Assembly (NCBI GenBank): GCA_013399875.1
Contig: VXAZ01018984.1
Span: forward strand, 7,360,264-7,424,263
Direction: 5' to 3'
Source: Gymnorhina tibicen
Lineage: Eukaryota; Chordata; Aves; Passeriformes; Artamidae
Length of the DNA: 64,000 nucleotides
The notes beneath the pieces were generated by a model. It was not told the origin of the DNA. It worked only from the letters and a program-made list of their open reading frames with translations, and searched no databases. The position numbers and the translations under genes were made by a program. Below are positions 26,810 to 39,700 of this stretch, in pieces (position 1 is the first letter of the stretch; every line of letters starts with the position of its first letter).

Positions 26810-26947
26810 AATCTACCCTAGACCTTCTGAAGCACCCACTCCCCCAGAGTCCTGCGTGCTTGAGAAAGGTGCCAACTGAATATCCACAAAACATGCCCGG
26901 TACATGTCCCTCTCCATACCAATTAATCTTTTACTTGCCTTCTTTGT

Positions 26948-26996
26948 ATTTTTCTTTTTTTTTTTTCTGTTTCTTCTTGGCTTTTTTTTTCGTTTA
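26948..26996 (+). repeat. Poly-pyrimidine (T/C) tract
   Basis: T-rich run interrupted by C and G. Low-complexity sequence that also creates an apparent phenylalanine-rich open frame at 26767-26997. Just downstream, ATGCATTCA occurs three times (27002, 27023, 27040). Confidence 0.85.
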
Positions 26997-27785
26997 GATT
27001 AATGCATTCACCTTTTGAGGCGATGCATTCATCACCTCAATGCATTCAACATTTGAGCTACCATATAAAGCCTTTACTGCAAGATTTAGTGGAAGCACTT
27101 CAGAATGAGTGGTACTGAGTAATACTGGGTTGAGGTGGGCATGGAGAAGGCTACTTGCTCCCTTAGCTGTGAACTCAGTCATCTCAGACTACCAGAACAG
27201 TGACTCGTTCACTGTGATCGTTAGTGAAAAGGTACCTGTTACGTAGGCACGTGTGTGAAAAGGAGATTCATCGACCTTTTGTTCCCCCAACCATTCCCAT
27301 CTCAATTTCTTCAGCTTCAGAAAGTCTGCGTATTGAGACACTGTGCACTTTGTACAGCTTTCAGTTGGCAAGGTCACACAGCAAACAGCAGCTGGATGAA
27401 GAATCTGATTTTCTTTTATGTTCAGCTTCTCTTTCTGCTCTCTAAACAGGAATGACAGATCTACCCTTTTCAGGACGCTTTCCCTTCTTCAAACATTTTT
27501 GACTAGCTGGGTATGGGTTATGGTAAAATAATGTTATTGGATTGTACTTTACTTGAGTTCTTAGACCTCCTTAGTCTCTGTGCTGTCGGATTTTATTTTT
27601 ATTTTATTGAAGTGCTGTTAAAATGGGTTGGATTGTCTAGAGATAAATTTTGAGGTCTTAATCTAGTGTCTCATGTTGTCAGTGAATGCTGTAAAGAATT
27701 AAATTTTAAAAGGCTCCAAATACCGCCAGAACAGCTCTGTTTTGATTCTAGTCACTTTTCACAAAGTAGTTGCATGATTGTAGCT

Positions 27786-27840
27786 TTTTCTGTCTTTTTT
27801 TGTCTTTTTTGTTTTGTTTTGTTTTGTTCCTTCTTTTTTT
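27786..27840 (+). repeat. T-rich tract with a (GTTTT) array
   Basis: Runs of six to eight T alternate with GTC, followed by about four GTTTT units at 27811-27827. Simple low-complexity sequence. Confidence 0.85.
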
Positions 27841-29905
27841 GTGGTAAAGTAATATGTCTGTCAGTGCATCTGTGAATTTTATTTTGCACAGTTACAGGCA
27901 TCACACCGCTTGTCATTTATGTGTCTCAATCTATTAGACAGAGAGAAGGAAGGAAACAGAACAATTCTCATTCAGTCATTTTGCTTTGGTTGGAGGATGT
28001 GAAGTAGGTGGAAAACATCAAGTTTACAAGAATTAATGGAGGATCTTTCAGTCATTAGAATAGTAGTCCAATTCACTCAAAGAACACCACAATTCTCAGA
28101 AAGCAGAATTCTCTGTATATTGATTATGAAATATGGAATACTAAAAACTGCTGAAAAATTGTGTGGATGCAGGAGGCGGTAAGAAGGGACTTTAGGAGAA
28201 GTGAAGTATAACAAAAATAGGGGGAAGGTTTTGCATTTTCGTGGATGTGTTAAAGCAGTGGTAAAAAGTCATTTAGGATTTCACTCATGCTTGTGTGTTT
28301 GCATCATCTTTCATGTTTTGTGTAAAAAGAGGAATAGAGCTTAAAGAGGCGGGGGTTTTAGTGACACACAGACTGAAGTTTTGAGAAAGAGAATATATTC
28401 TATTATTTGTCAAGAGAAAAGAGTCTTAGGGGAAAAGTTATCAGTGTTGATACCTTTATTAGAAAAAAGGAAATTTGCATGTTGGAAATCTAAAGTGAGA
28501 CAACTTCCAGAAGGCTGAAGTGAGATGGCAGGACAAAGTGCACGTAGGCAGGAAAGAAGACTACAGGAATGGAATACTGCCTCCATTTTTTGCAAAGCCT
28601 GGAGTATATGTTAAAAGCTGTTTGCAGTTTTGACTGTTCAGTGCTCACTCAGAGGGACACATCGTAATGGTTCACCTTTGACAGGGGAATCGCATGTTAC
28701 TTTACTGGTTTTGTTCTACCAAAGAAGAACATCTGCTGTCATTTCCTATGTGTAAAATTGATCAAAATTACATTATAAAATTTTACAGCGTTTTGGAAAT
28801 GGAGGAGCTGCTAAAATGGATGGCTACAATGTCTCTGAGAGGTATTAAATATGAAGCAGATTTAATATCCTGACTTATGTTTAGCTTTTTCTTATTCTGC
28901 TGAAGTTAATAGTGATACAGAAACAAGAGTTGATGGTGTCAAAGAGAAAAATACTATATTCTTTTCTAATGGAGGTCTTGATCTGCCTCCACAGAAAGCA
29001 ATATATGGAGTCTTAACTTCTGTGAATTCATAACTGACATCCCTTTGCATAAACAGAGATCTCATTCTAATTAGGATTCTTGCCATGAGCAGGCACAGAA
29101 GACTTCTTTTTTTTCTATGTAAACTCATGGACTGGACTAGAAGCTGATAGAAATTGATGTGTTTTCATTAGCCAGCACAGGTATGCACCGACCGAGAAGA
29201 CCGTGGAGTCAGGCTCCTAGAGCTGCTCATGAGAAACGCTGTCTCCTGATGAGGGAGAGGACAATGCCAAGTAGCAGGAAGGTTCACTTAGCCAAAGCTT
29301 GAGTGCCTTCACCCAGATGGAGCAAAGGGAAGATTTGATTAAGTCTCCTCCTGCATATGCACTCATTAATCAAAAGCTTTGAAAGTACAGGTAACAAGCG
29401 TGTTATGTAGTAGACTGGAAACAGTGGGGAGTTAGGATTAATTTGTGCTGTTTCTAGATGATCTAGACACTTGCAGGCTACTCTGAGTTGGATTCTTCTT
29501 CTGTCTGCATTTCCCTAATGAAGAGTAACAATATTTACCCAGTTATTAGAAACACGGTGAGATGTGCTCTCTGAAATAGTTCTTTTTGCCACATTTTAAC
29601 TTGCCTTTAAAACCTAGATTGCAGCCTACTTTACCTAATTCACTATGAACAAAATGAAGCTTAAGCTTAGTAGAAAGAAAAAGAAACATTTGCAAATATG
29701 AAACTAACTGTCTTTAGGCAGAAATCAATTGTAGTTGGCTTGCATATTTCTTTATCTGTTTTAAGGATACTTGTCAAAGATATGAAGGTAAGCAGTTGCA
29801 AAAAGATAAAAGAAATTTCAGTTTTCACTGGATACACAGAAGGATTTTGAAGGAAAGACTAGCTAGTGCAAAGTATTCTGGCCACGGGCGTAGAAAGGGA
29901 GAGGA
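27841..29905. other. AT-rich non-coding DNA
   Basis: No gene recognised. The part at about 29170-29330 is somewhat GC-richer, with no recognisable content. Confidence 0.55.
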
Positions 29906-30316
29906 GTGCTTGGAGAGCAGCCCTGCAGAAAGGGGTGGGGGTGTTCAGGTTGGCAGCAGAGTCAATATGGGTCAGCTGCGTCCTGGGATGCATCAAACAC
30001 CAGCAGGTCAAAAGAGGAGATTTTATCCTGTTGCATTCAGTGTTGGTGCAGCCTCATCGAATGCTGTGTGCAGGTCTGGGCCTCACAATTTAAGAAGCAT
30101 GTGAAGGGCACTTAAATGTGTCCAGAATTGAGCTGGTGAAAGGGCTGGGAGGCCTGTGAGGAGTGGCTGAGGACTCTGGGTTTGTCTAGTTTGAAGTGAA
30201 GGAGGCTGAGGGGAGACCTCATTGCTCTCCACAGGTTCCTGAGGAGGGGACCTGGAAAGGGAGGTGCTGAGCTCTTTTCCCCAGTGCCCTGTTCCCTTCT
30301 ATTCCATTCCATTCAA
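29906..30316 (+). mobile_element. CR1 LINE remnant, 5'-truncated and internally deleted
   Basis: The nucleotide sequence follows the 3' part of the CR1 reverse-transcriptase ORF. It shows GAGAGCAGCCCTGCAGAAAG, then GGGATGCATCAAACACCAGC, then GAAAGGGCTGGGAGG, then AGGAGGCTGAGGGGAGACCT, and last GAGGAGGGGACCTGG. The frame that best matches (29866-30093) includes LGCIKH and related residues of the CR1 RT C-terminal region, but frameshifts break it. The body stops near 30,290 and passes straight into a short ATTCC-type tail at about 30296-30314. The roughly 300 bases that normally precede a CR1 3' end are missing. It is non-functional. Confidence 0.85.
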
Positions 30317-33300
30317 ATGAAGTTGCAGCATTAAGACGGTTTCTTCCATGACAAGCAAGATAACCAACACGTACATATTAAGTAGCAGAATCAGCTACGA
30401 ATCTCTTGCTCATAAATATAATATTAGCAGCACAATGTTTTCCTTGATACAACGTAGACATGAGTGTACTTTTATATGGACAAGAAACAACAGTTCACAT
30501 TAGCATCATTTTTATTCAGTCTGCAGGTGGCTCAGCTTCACAGGGAAGGCTAAAAAAACCAGTTATGTAGCAGCAGGTAGAGGATTTTTCTTTATATTCC
30601 AGCTTTATAGAAATGGGGGAGGAGAATAGGAAATGATAGCAACCCAGTAATCAGTTTATCAGCTCTACTGTCATCACTAAGTGTCACTGTCATCAGAAGA
30701 TATTGTTCCGGAATACTTTAGAGGACAAAAGGATGATTTGACAAGCTCAGAAAAGCTATGGATTGTGAAGGAAATGGGAGAATATTGGAAGGAGTCAATT
30801 TACATACCTGAATCATGGCAGGTTATAGTTTAAATATTTCTTCGTATTAACTAATAAGTGTGTCCCTTTTTTGTTTGCTTCTTTGTTACAAAATGATAGG
30901 GAAAAATGAAACTGTATTTTCATGAAGTCATGGGCACATCTGACAAATCCATTTTCAGTGCATGAGGAAGGAGAAAATACAGTGCACTAAGCAGGATGGT
31001 GTACTACTCTGTGTTGCTTTACAGTGACTCTAGCAGTGTAGTAACAAGTAGTACCTTTGCCTTTTATTTGGTGTTTTGGAACCAGTTTTATTTGCCACAA
31101 TGGTTGCCATCAGTGAAACCATTCCACTCCAATACATACATCACTTGATACATTAAATAATTTTATTTCACTGCGAATACAAATTCTGTCTTTTCTCGAA
31201 CATCATTCACTGAGAAGTTAATTTTTATATTGTTCTACTCTTCTAATACGTCTTTATTTATTTATTTATATGGCTCCTTTTTAAATAATGGTGAGAGTTC
31301 TGTTTAGCAAGGAGACAAGGAAGACTGGCAAGAGCTCTGAAATATATAAATCTGTAAGCTGTAGTCCAGGTGGTAGAGGGGATACGGAACAAAATGTTAG
31401 ATATGGCATTTCATGTGTGATAATGAGCTTTTCAATTGCAGGGAAAAGTTTTCAGTTCCCCTATCTGTTTTAAGCAGGTGGCTTAGCTATCTGCTTGAGC
31501 TGGGGCTCCTAGACTTTCAAAGGGTAACAGGAGCACCAGGGAAGGAACTTCACTCCAAAATTCCTGTGTCTCTCTGCAAGAGCACTAGAATAATGGAATT
31601 TTGCCACGTCATTTGGAGCTATTCTGCTCTAAAATGTTGTGCCGTAAATGAATGCTGTGCCACTGAAGTTGAAACAAGTCACAGCTGTGTTCAAAGGAGA
31701 GTGCATCAGACAGTTTTTAATTAAACTCCATTAAAAACAGTTCTTTGAGCAAGAGACCCTATTGTTTTTGCAGACTTCCACTATCTTTGCACTGAAAATT
31801 ATGGGGCTTGGATTCTCATAGTTTGCTGTTTTCCTTTGAAATTTCTTTCAATTTGTAGCAGCATTAAAAAACTCTACCTTGAATTCTCATAGCTCTTTTC
31901 CAGTAATGCATTAGAGAGTTTTGCTTACTAGCAAGAGCAGCTTTTAAAAATGCCAGAGGGAGGCTGGGGTACCAAGGGCATAATAATGGTACAGCTACTG
32001 CAATCATTAGATACCAAAATTGCTACAGGATATTCTTCTCTGGTGAATAGGACATGAAAATACTCCTATGTAATGTACATGCAGACCAATAAATATACAG
32101 GGAATGATAAAAGCCATACGTGAGCTGTTCTGGCATGGTAAGTAAATGGTTTATTATACAAGTAAATGTTAACAAGGAGTTTTAGTGCTTTTGATTCATG
32201 CCTGTTTTTCAGCTGACTTATCTGGTGTGGAATTCAGTTAATTTATACAAACAGCTTAAAGAATTAGCAATACGAAGGACAGGATATTTCAGGGTTCTTT
32301 TCCTGTATTACAGAGGCATCAAAGGATTTTGCCTTCTTTATGAGCTGTCACTGACAGAAGTTTAATTTAGGAAGAGCTGAACTCTATTGTAGGGCAATAA
32401 CAGTGGGTTTAGCACAGGGATAACTCCTAGGCAAGCTGTAGGTTTTCTCTATCTACTTCTGACTGTTTTTTCCTTTGTCAATTAGAAGCAATAACACAAG
32501 ATTCCAATTTTGAAATGAGTTTTAGGAAGAACATACATTTTTGTTGCATTTTCTGTGAAGAAAAAAATCCCCAGAAGTTTGCAGCTCATCCATTCTCTAT
32601 GCCACTGTAATCTTGAGCATGTAAGTAGTCTGGCTGAAGTCAATGGCAGCTGCTAAAAGGCTTCAATTTCAGACTGTTGTTTAAGTTCTTTTCTAGATGA
32701 GAATGAGCCATTACTAAATTGCATCACATTATATCCATCAAATAAACAGTAGATCGTCACAGTTTTTATGCCATGGGACACCTGAAATAAAAGACCCTTG
32801 CTGACCAGTAAAAAGCAATAAGCAGTTGACAACTACCATACTTTTGTATACTTTTAGGAGCTAGAGATGGAGTGGCAACAATACTCAACTTTTATTTTGA
32901 CTCGCCTGTACTTGACAAGTAAAGTCAAGTAAAGTATTGCATTTTTTGAGTAATAAGCATTTGAGGACAAATATTTGTATATGTATTTAATTTTAATAAT
33001 TAATCAGGTATCAGGAAGGAACTGGTTAAAAAAATGTGTTTTCAGAAGAATGAAACCAAAAGCAGCTACAAGAAGCATGCTACTTTCTCAGGAAATGATC
33101 CAACTTAAAATAAAAGCTCTGTAAGAAGTAGAACTTGACAAAATGTCAGTGGATGGTCAGTTCATGAAGTTAGATCAAATTCAGTGAATACAATGAGGTC
33201 AAGGAGAGAAGCCACCATGGTATTTTGATGTTTTAAATAAAATATTTGATAATTTATTTAAAAATTAAGTGGAAGGCAACTTTTTTATTACTATTATTAA

Positions 33301-33717
33301 AAAAAAAAAAGGCAAAGTTTGCGCTTTTTTTCTGCCTTTTACTGCTCTCTGCACATGAGAAATAAGTGGCTTAGGACAGATCTAATGAATATGTTCTAAA
33401 AGACATTGATAAATCATAAATTAAAGGGAAACACAAAGCTTTTTTATTCAGAGATTCAGAAGTATTCTCTTACAGATGTTAAATCTCATGTATTGAAAAC
33501 TGGAAGAAAATGATACCACACTTATAATTCCATCCTGCTCTGCCAGTCCCCCTTCTCTTTTTACAAAGATGTAATGCCACAGTAGGTTGAACCACAGACC
33601 TGTATGGACTTCACAGGTGTGTGTGGTGTGCCTGTGAAACCCTGGCCTTGCTATGCCCAACATAGTGCATACATTGTCCTACATGCTCAGTATTTTGGCT
33701 TTTTGTTGTTGCTGTTG
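30317..33717. other. AT-rich non-coding DNA
   Basis: No gene recognised. A (TTTA) simple repeat lies at 31253-31270, and a 10-base direct duplication CAAGTAAAGT at 32916-32935. Two plus-strand frames near 31288-31724 are open over about 60-100 codons without a known match. Confidence 0.6.
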
Positions 33718-33784
33718 TCCTCTTTTTTCTTTTTTCTTTTTTTTTGGGAGGGGGGGTTGTTTTTTTTTCTTTTTTTTTCCCCAG
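33718..33784 (+). repeat. Poly-pyrimidine tract split by an 11-base G-rich run
   Basis: A T/C tract of about 28 bases, then a G-run (one A) at 33746-33756, then a second T/C tract ending CCCCAG at 33784. The end is formally a good splice-acceptor context, but no convincing exon follows. Frames through it on both strands encode runs of F/L or K and are artefacts. Confidence 0.85.
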
Positions 33785-36700
33785 CTAAGGAGATGGATTC
33801 TGTTTATAAGAGTTGTGGCTTTCTCTATTAAGTGGTGTGCAGATGTGTTTTCTTCTCTGCTTTCCAAATGCTGCTTTTAGTTCCAGAATTGGATGATCAT
33901 AGAATCGTTTCTAAAACCACACAGACAAACCGGTGTCTATATTTAATTACTTAATGACCTGTTTATTTCTTGCAAGAAAATGGATCCCTTTTCCACATTA
34001 TCAGTGTTCATTACCTTTGAGAAGATAATTATTTAGCAGATGCCTGAGATAATTGTAAATATGAATGTTACAGTTATGTATATGGATATCTCCATAAAAC
34101 CTGTGGAATTCATTGGCTTTATTCTATCTTGTTGTAAATTGGGTTTATTTGCACACCTTGCAGATTTAGATTTGCTGCCAGGAGCTTGCCAGCTCTTTCA
34201 CCTTGCTCATAATGTTTTTGTTCCAAATGGTGAAAGACTCCATTTAGTCTTCCCATTAAGCAGATGGTTTATTATGTCATGTTATTTTTCTTCAGCAATA
34301 GTCTGTTGATTCTCTAGCATTATGAGGTTAGCAGATGCCATCACACCTACTGTATGTCCGACTAAGTTCTCTGGTTTTTTCTCTCCCTCACCTGTTTGCA
34401 GTAATCTTTGTCCAGTAACACTTCCCTAGCTCAGCACATGGCCTTCACATTTTCCAGATGACACTCAGGAGCTGTAGTGACCTGGTGTTTTGAAATCATA
34501 AATGTGTGTTTTCATTTTTCTGTATCAACTCTATTTTTGCTGACTTCTAACAGGACGGGTACGGTAGCAAAGGTGGCAAGCAGACAGTGGTTTGACTTGA
34601 AATATTTCCTCTGCACTAAAGGCTTCCATCTTTCTAGGCAACAGTCAGTCTTCACTTCCCCCAAGCCACTTTTGGCTGTTTCTAGTGCTCCAGAAATGTC
34701 TTCCTCCTCATTTGCAGACTAAATCAGATTTGAAGAACCAAGTGCTTTGTTTGACCACCAGCTCAGGGGACATTCACTTCCAATTGCCAATCTCAAGCTG
34801 CAGCATGCCTGATCTTGTTTTTCTATTCATTTTACCTCTTTTATTTGGAGGCAAGACTGAGCTGACTGGAAGAACCAGTTAGAAGAATCAATTAGTTAGT
34901 TAGAAGATTCAATTAGTTAGAAGATACCAATTCTCTGAAAACACTGTTAACAAGAGAGCCCCTCTTTCTCTGTCATGGCCCTTTTTTCCCCTAGATTAGT
35001 CAGTCAGCTTTTCAGGCATTTGCTTAATTCCCAGATTGATACATTTTTGCCCATACATAAAGCTACGCCGAATTGAAAATAGCTTGTAATTTTAATCCTC
35101 TATTATAATGAAACAAGGTGAAGGAAAATGGCGTTTTGTGCAATTATATTTACATAGACAAACTAACAGGCAAATTTGCATCCCATTAGTTTTGAGTGAG
35201 GCTGGAAACTGGACAGGATACTAATAAGAATCACTGCAAGGCAGCAATTGATTATTGCTCTTGATCTCATGGCTAATCAAGCTGCCAAGGCAGTGTGTTA
35301 GGCCTTCGTTACAGTCCACTGCTTTCCTTCTGAAAACCCATTCCCCAACAGTCATGCCCTGCAACAAAACACTGCCTTTGAACTGATGAATCCAGCTGCT
35401 GTCTTTTAACACAACCGGTTTGCAGAGCAAAACTAGGTTTGATTTGAAGTTTAGAGCTCAATTTCTGAGTTGGGATGAGGATTTAAATCTATGTTAGAAC
35501 CTCTAACATAGAATGCAATTTTCACTAAAAATCTGTTATTAACTCAGTCTCATCTTTAATCCCAGTTGCACTGCAAATTTAAAGTTATCACTCTAAAAGA
35601 GTTAGAGGGGTTTTTCCCTGCATTCTTTTCCTTCATTTTAGCATCCGTTTAATAACTCATTTACCTAGTGTTCTGCTGGGGTCTTCCCTGAGTCACAGAG
35701 TCCCTTTAAAATAAGCAACATCTGGTAATCATGCAAATTAGCTGTACAGGAGGCTCAGCATCTGTTGATGTTTGCCCCAAGTTTACACATTTTAAAGGAC
35801 AGTCCAGGAAAAAACCTATTGCTGGATTTCTAAGCAGAACTTTGCAACAGCAGTGGACATTTGCCAGAGTATTTTGGGAACAAAATGCTGCTTTTGCTGT
35901 GTGAAAAACACAGTATCTGCACTGTACAATTTGATGTACCATGCAGTGTATCTGGTGATAACTTGCTGTCGCACTGATCTTCACAGAGAAACTCTCTATT
36001 CCAGACTCTGTGTGAAGAGCTTCAAGGATAACGGATTGAATTGTGCTGTCTGCGTAGTTGCAGCTTCTGGTACACAATGCAGATGCAATCCTCTTCTTAC
36101 AGTACGAAAGATTTTAGTATAAAATCACATCCAGTCCCTGAATAGCTTATCTGCACCAATGCATTATTCCTAGTGCTTGATTCTAGCTAGGTAGTGCCTG
36201 GGGAATAACGCAATTTTCAAGTTTCCCCCAAAATGAACATTCATGGTTGTAAAAGCTCGGCTCTGTATCTTGAAATTGTGATTGTCTTGTCTTGCTCATG
36301 TTCCTGCACTTCTTCCTGACTGGCAACACAAGATCACCTCCTCATGGCTTAAGTCCATTATGGTGGCCCCAGGTGTTTCTTCTTGAGTTCTTCTTGTCTT
36401 ACCCTCCATGTGTGCTGCCTTAGCAGTACTCACACACTTTCCTACGTTAAATATCCACTATACAAATGCCAATCTAAAACACCCACTTGTTTTTCACTCT
36501 CCTGACCAATCCCTTACATTCTGCATCTCATCTTCTTAATTACATCTCTGTTGCTTTTAATTTGCACTCATCACACACAATATACAAAATCACATCCTCG
36601 CTTGAGTCTTCCCATTTACGCCACCCTTCTGAAAGTGAATTCAAAATTAAACTATCTTGTCTCCTATTTTGGCTTTTCTGATTTATGATGTGTGAATCTA

Positions 36701-39700
36701 CTATTTTAAGTTTTTACAAGGTGGTTTTCCAAATGGGCATCATCCACTTTTGGAGGAGGTGAAAGTAAAAAACCTTGTTTAAGTTTCAAAGGAAAGAAAA
36801 AAAAAATCTGTTCTACAAACAGCTTTAGCATCAAACTGCCTGTGAATAGAGTGAGGGGGCTTGCTGTGGGGCAGAGCCCTGGTCATGGCAGTGTCACTGA
36901 AGCTGCTTGGTGGTCAGAGGTCACAGATCTCAGTTGCCAGAAGACTCTTGCTGCTGAGTGTTCTTATGGAAATGTCTACAGAATTTTTACCAAAGGTTTC
37001 TAGCATAGGAAGCTGAGATGTACCTGTAAATATGAGGGACTGTTGTGCAGTCTGCCTGGTAGAACTCTAGGATTTTTTAAGTAAGAATTTTCTTTATAAG
37101 AATTAACAGGAAGAAGTCTAGCACTTTTTTCAGTAAGTACTGTAACATCACACAATGATTATTTCCAGATTTGTGATAATTACTGTGAATTCATGTACAA
37201 TAAGGTCCCTTTCATGCATAGATACATATATATATGCACACATGCATACAATATAAAAATAACATTTGATCAGCGTATTTGTGTTCTCATGTGTAGGACT
37301 CCTGCAGTTTGTCAGCTTGTTCTCATGCTTGCCACTGAAATGTGTTGTTTCAATACCACCCTACTGGGATAATTCCCTGTTTGCAGTACTTAACATCAAA
37401 GATTATATTCCTTTTTCAGTTGGCACTCTTTTTTTGGGTTTGTTCAGTAATAACAATAAATAAACAACTGAACGTAGAGTAGTGGGGGGAGAGAAAGTGC
37501 CAGTTGTTACTGGAACAAAAAAGTTACCTGAGAATTGTCAATGATCTCACCATCAGGAATACAGAAATGTTCACAACATTTAAAGAACTGATGTGACTTT
37601 AGCAGCTTGGCTATATCATTGTCAGTGGTCATCCCATGAAATGTATCAGATCATAGGTGACATCCCTATCTGTAGAGCCTTTCTGTGTGATGAATCTTCT
37701 CCTTTGTGTCTTTGTCAGCTGCTCGTACGGTTGTCTGCCTCCCTGTATATTACAGGAGTGCACACACATTCCTCTGTGTGAACATCCATCTTAGAACACT
37801 AAAACAAAACCAAAACACAAAAAAGAAAAATAAGGAGGAAACTTTCATTTTTATAATGCAGTACAAATCAGCATGTCAGTGGCTGACTTACTTGTTGATA
37901 GTATTAGGTGGGATATTAAAGGACAAACAATTAAAAGAAATCAAGAGAGCTACAGCAACATTTAGAGTAATAGATTCAGTGAGTGAAATTAATTCCTATG
38001 TAGCATGGTGGTCTGTATGGAGAATATTAGTGGAGAGTATTAATGACTTCTATCATCACATTTCTCATTTTAGTTGTTAAGGTGGCATATTTAGTTGTAG
38101 CTGTACTGATGGCTGGGTATGAAGTATGAGGTGGAAATTTGAAAGGTTTTCCATAGATGTGAAATGCAGAAGTATCACTAGAGAATCATGTTTCAATTGT
38201 CAAATGAGTGTTGCTTTCTACTTTTTTCTACCTCTTTCTGCTGGTTAGTATGTGTTTTTGTGGGGTCACATGTCCTGCATTTGTCCCATCTACCTGAAAT
38301 GAAATCCTGGTGCAGAAAACTTTGCTGCTGGGGGTTCCTGTTTAAGGTCTGCATGACAGGATTAATTACTAAATTTGGACAAAATTCTACCTGCTTGTAG
38401 GGAATCCTTTTTCTTCCGAATTTGCCTTGAGTATCCCTGTCTTTATTTCATCTTAGAGGCCGCTTCCTTATTCCATTAGAGTGAAGGAAAGAAATTCTAT
38501 GGATGTGAGTCCTAGCATTTGAGCAGATGGTGGTCAACAGGTTGATATAAGACAAGACTATTTTTTTCAGCAAAATACAAATGTGTATGTATCTATACTG
38601 CTCATTACTAGCTACTAAGAAAGGCCTTGATTCAAGACCCTCAGAGGTGACTGGTAGGGTACCTAAATAAACTCCTTCCTCATAATGTCTGCATTGTCAA
38701 AAGCCAGGCAGTATCCTAACCTGATATGCTTTTCGAAGCCTGATAAAATTTTTGAACTATTAGACATTTTCATATGCTTTTGTCTTCAAATTGTTGGCAA
38801 TGTTAGCAAAAAACTGTGGCCCAGATAGATTCTCCTCTGGGTAACTTTGATTGAGCATCATGAAATCACTGGAGCTTTATGAGACTATTTCTTGTGAGAC
38901 TTTTAAACAGATTGGAAAATTAAAATAAAGATTTCATCAGAAACTACCTCTAGTCTAGAGATTACTCTTGAAGGCGGCGTCAAACAGTTGAATGTTCTTT
39001 GTTTTGAAATATGAAATGGTTAAATTGCTTTGATCTGTTTTATATCTGACGTCTAAGCATGTACTTTCTAATTTGCTTTCTGATGCCTTTGTAACTGGCC
39101 CCAGTCATGAAAGAAGTCAGTTGTTCAGGTTTTGTATTTAAAGAGAGAAGTAGCTAGTCCTCGTGTGATATGCCTGCGCTAACAGTTTTGGGGAAGAAGA
39201 GTACAGAATAAGGCTAATGGCTTCCCCTTACATTACTTCCAAAGACTGGAAAGTTTACTTGTTACTATTACCTGTAGGTTACCAAAGGCACAAGAAAAAC
39301 TGCTGGTGGTGGGGAGCTATAGTGGCAGCATCTTCTTCTTAAGATAAAATGTTTAAAGTGGAAACTTTGTGGGTATTCTGGGGAGTAAGAGAGTGTCCTT
39401 TATCCAGACAAGCTTTCAGTAAAAAAAATGGTAGTTCAAATGCTGAATACTCCCAGCAACAAGAATACATGTTCACAACGCTGGTTAATTCCTACGAAGA
39501 TGTGGGAGGAGTCACTCAAGCTGTGTGGAGGTCTACTGAGAGCTTTCATAAAAAAATTAGAAGTATTGAGTGTGACTTAAGCACCGATGAACCTTCCTAG
39601 GCACAGAGGTCAAGTGGCTTCTCAAAGTCATTTCTCTTTGCTCTCTTTTGATTATGTTATTAATGTACAGTACCCTTCATGAAGTGGAATTTATATGATT

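Noticed and set aside
33770..33833. Plus-strand acceptor-like CCCCAG after a long T/C tract
   Set aside because: The tract is low-complexity DNA, and no credible donor or protein-like exon follows.
33898..33910. TCATAGAATCGTTT, like the start of an antisense CR1 3' end
   Set aside because: Only about 13 bases match and the following sequence departs from CR1, so chance is as likely as a relic.
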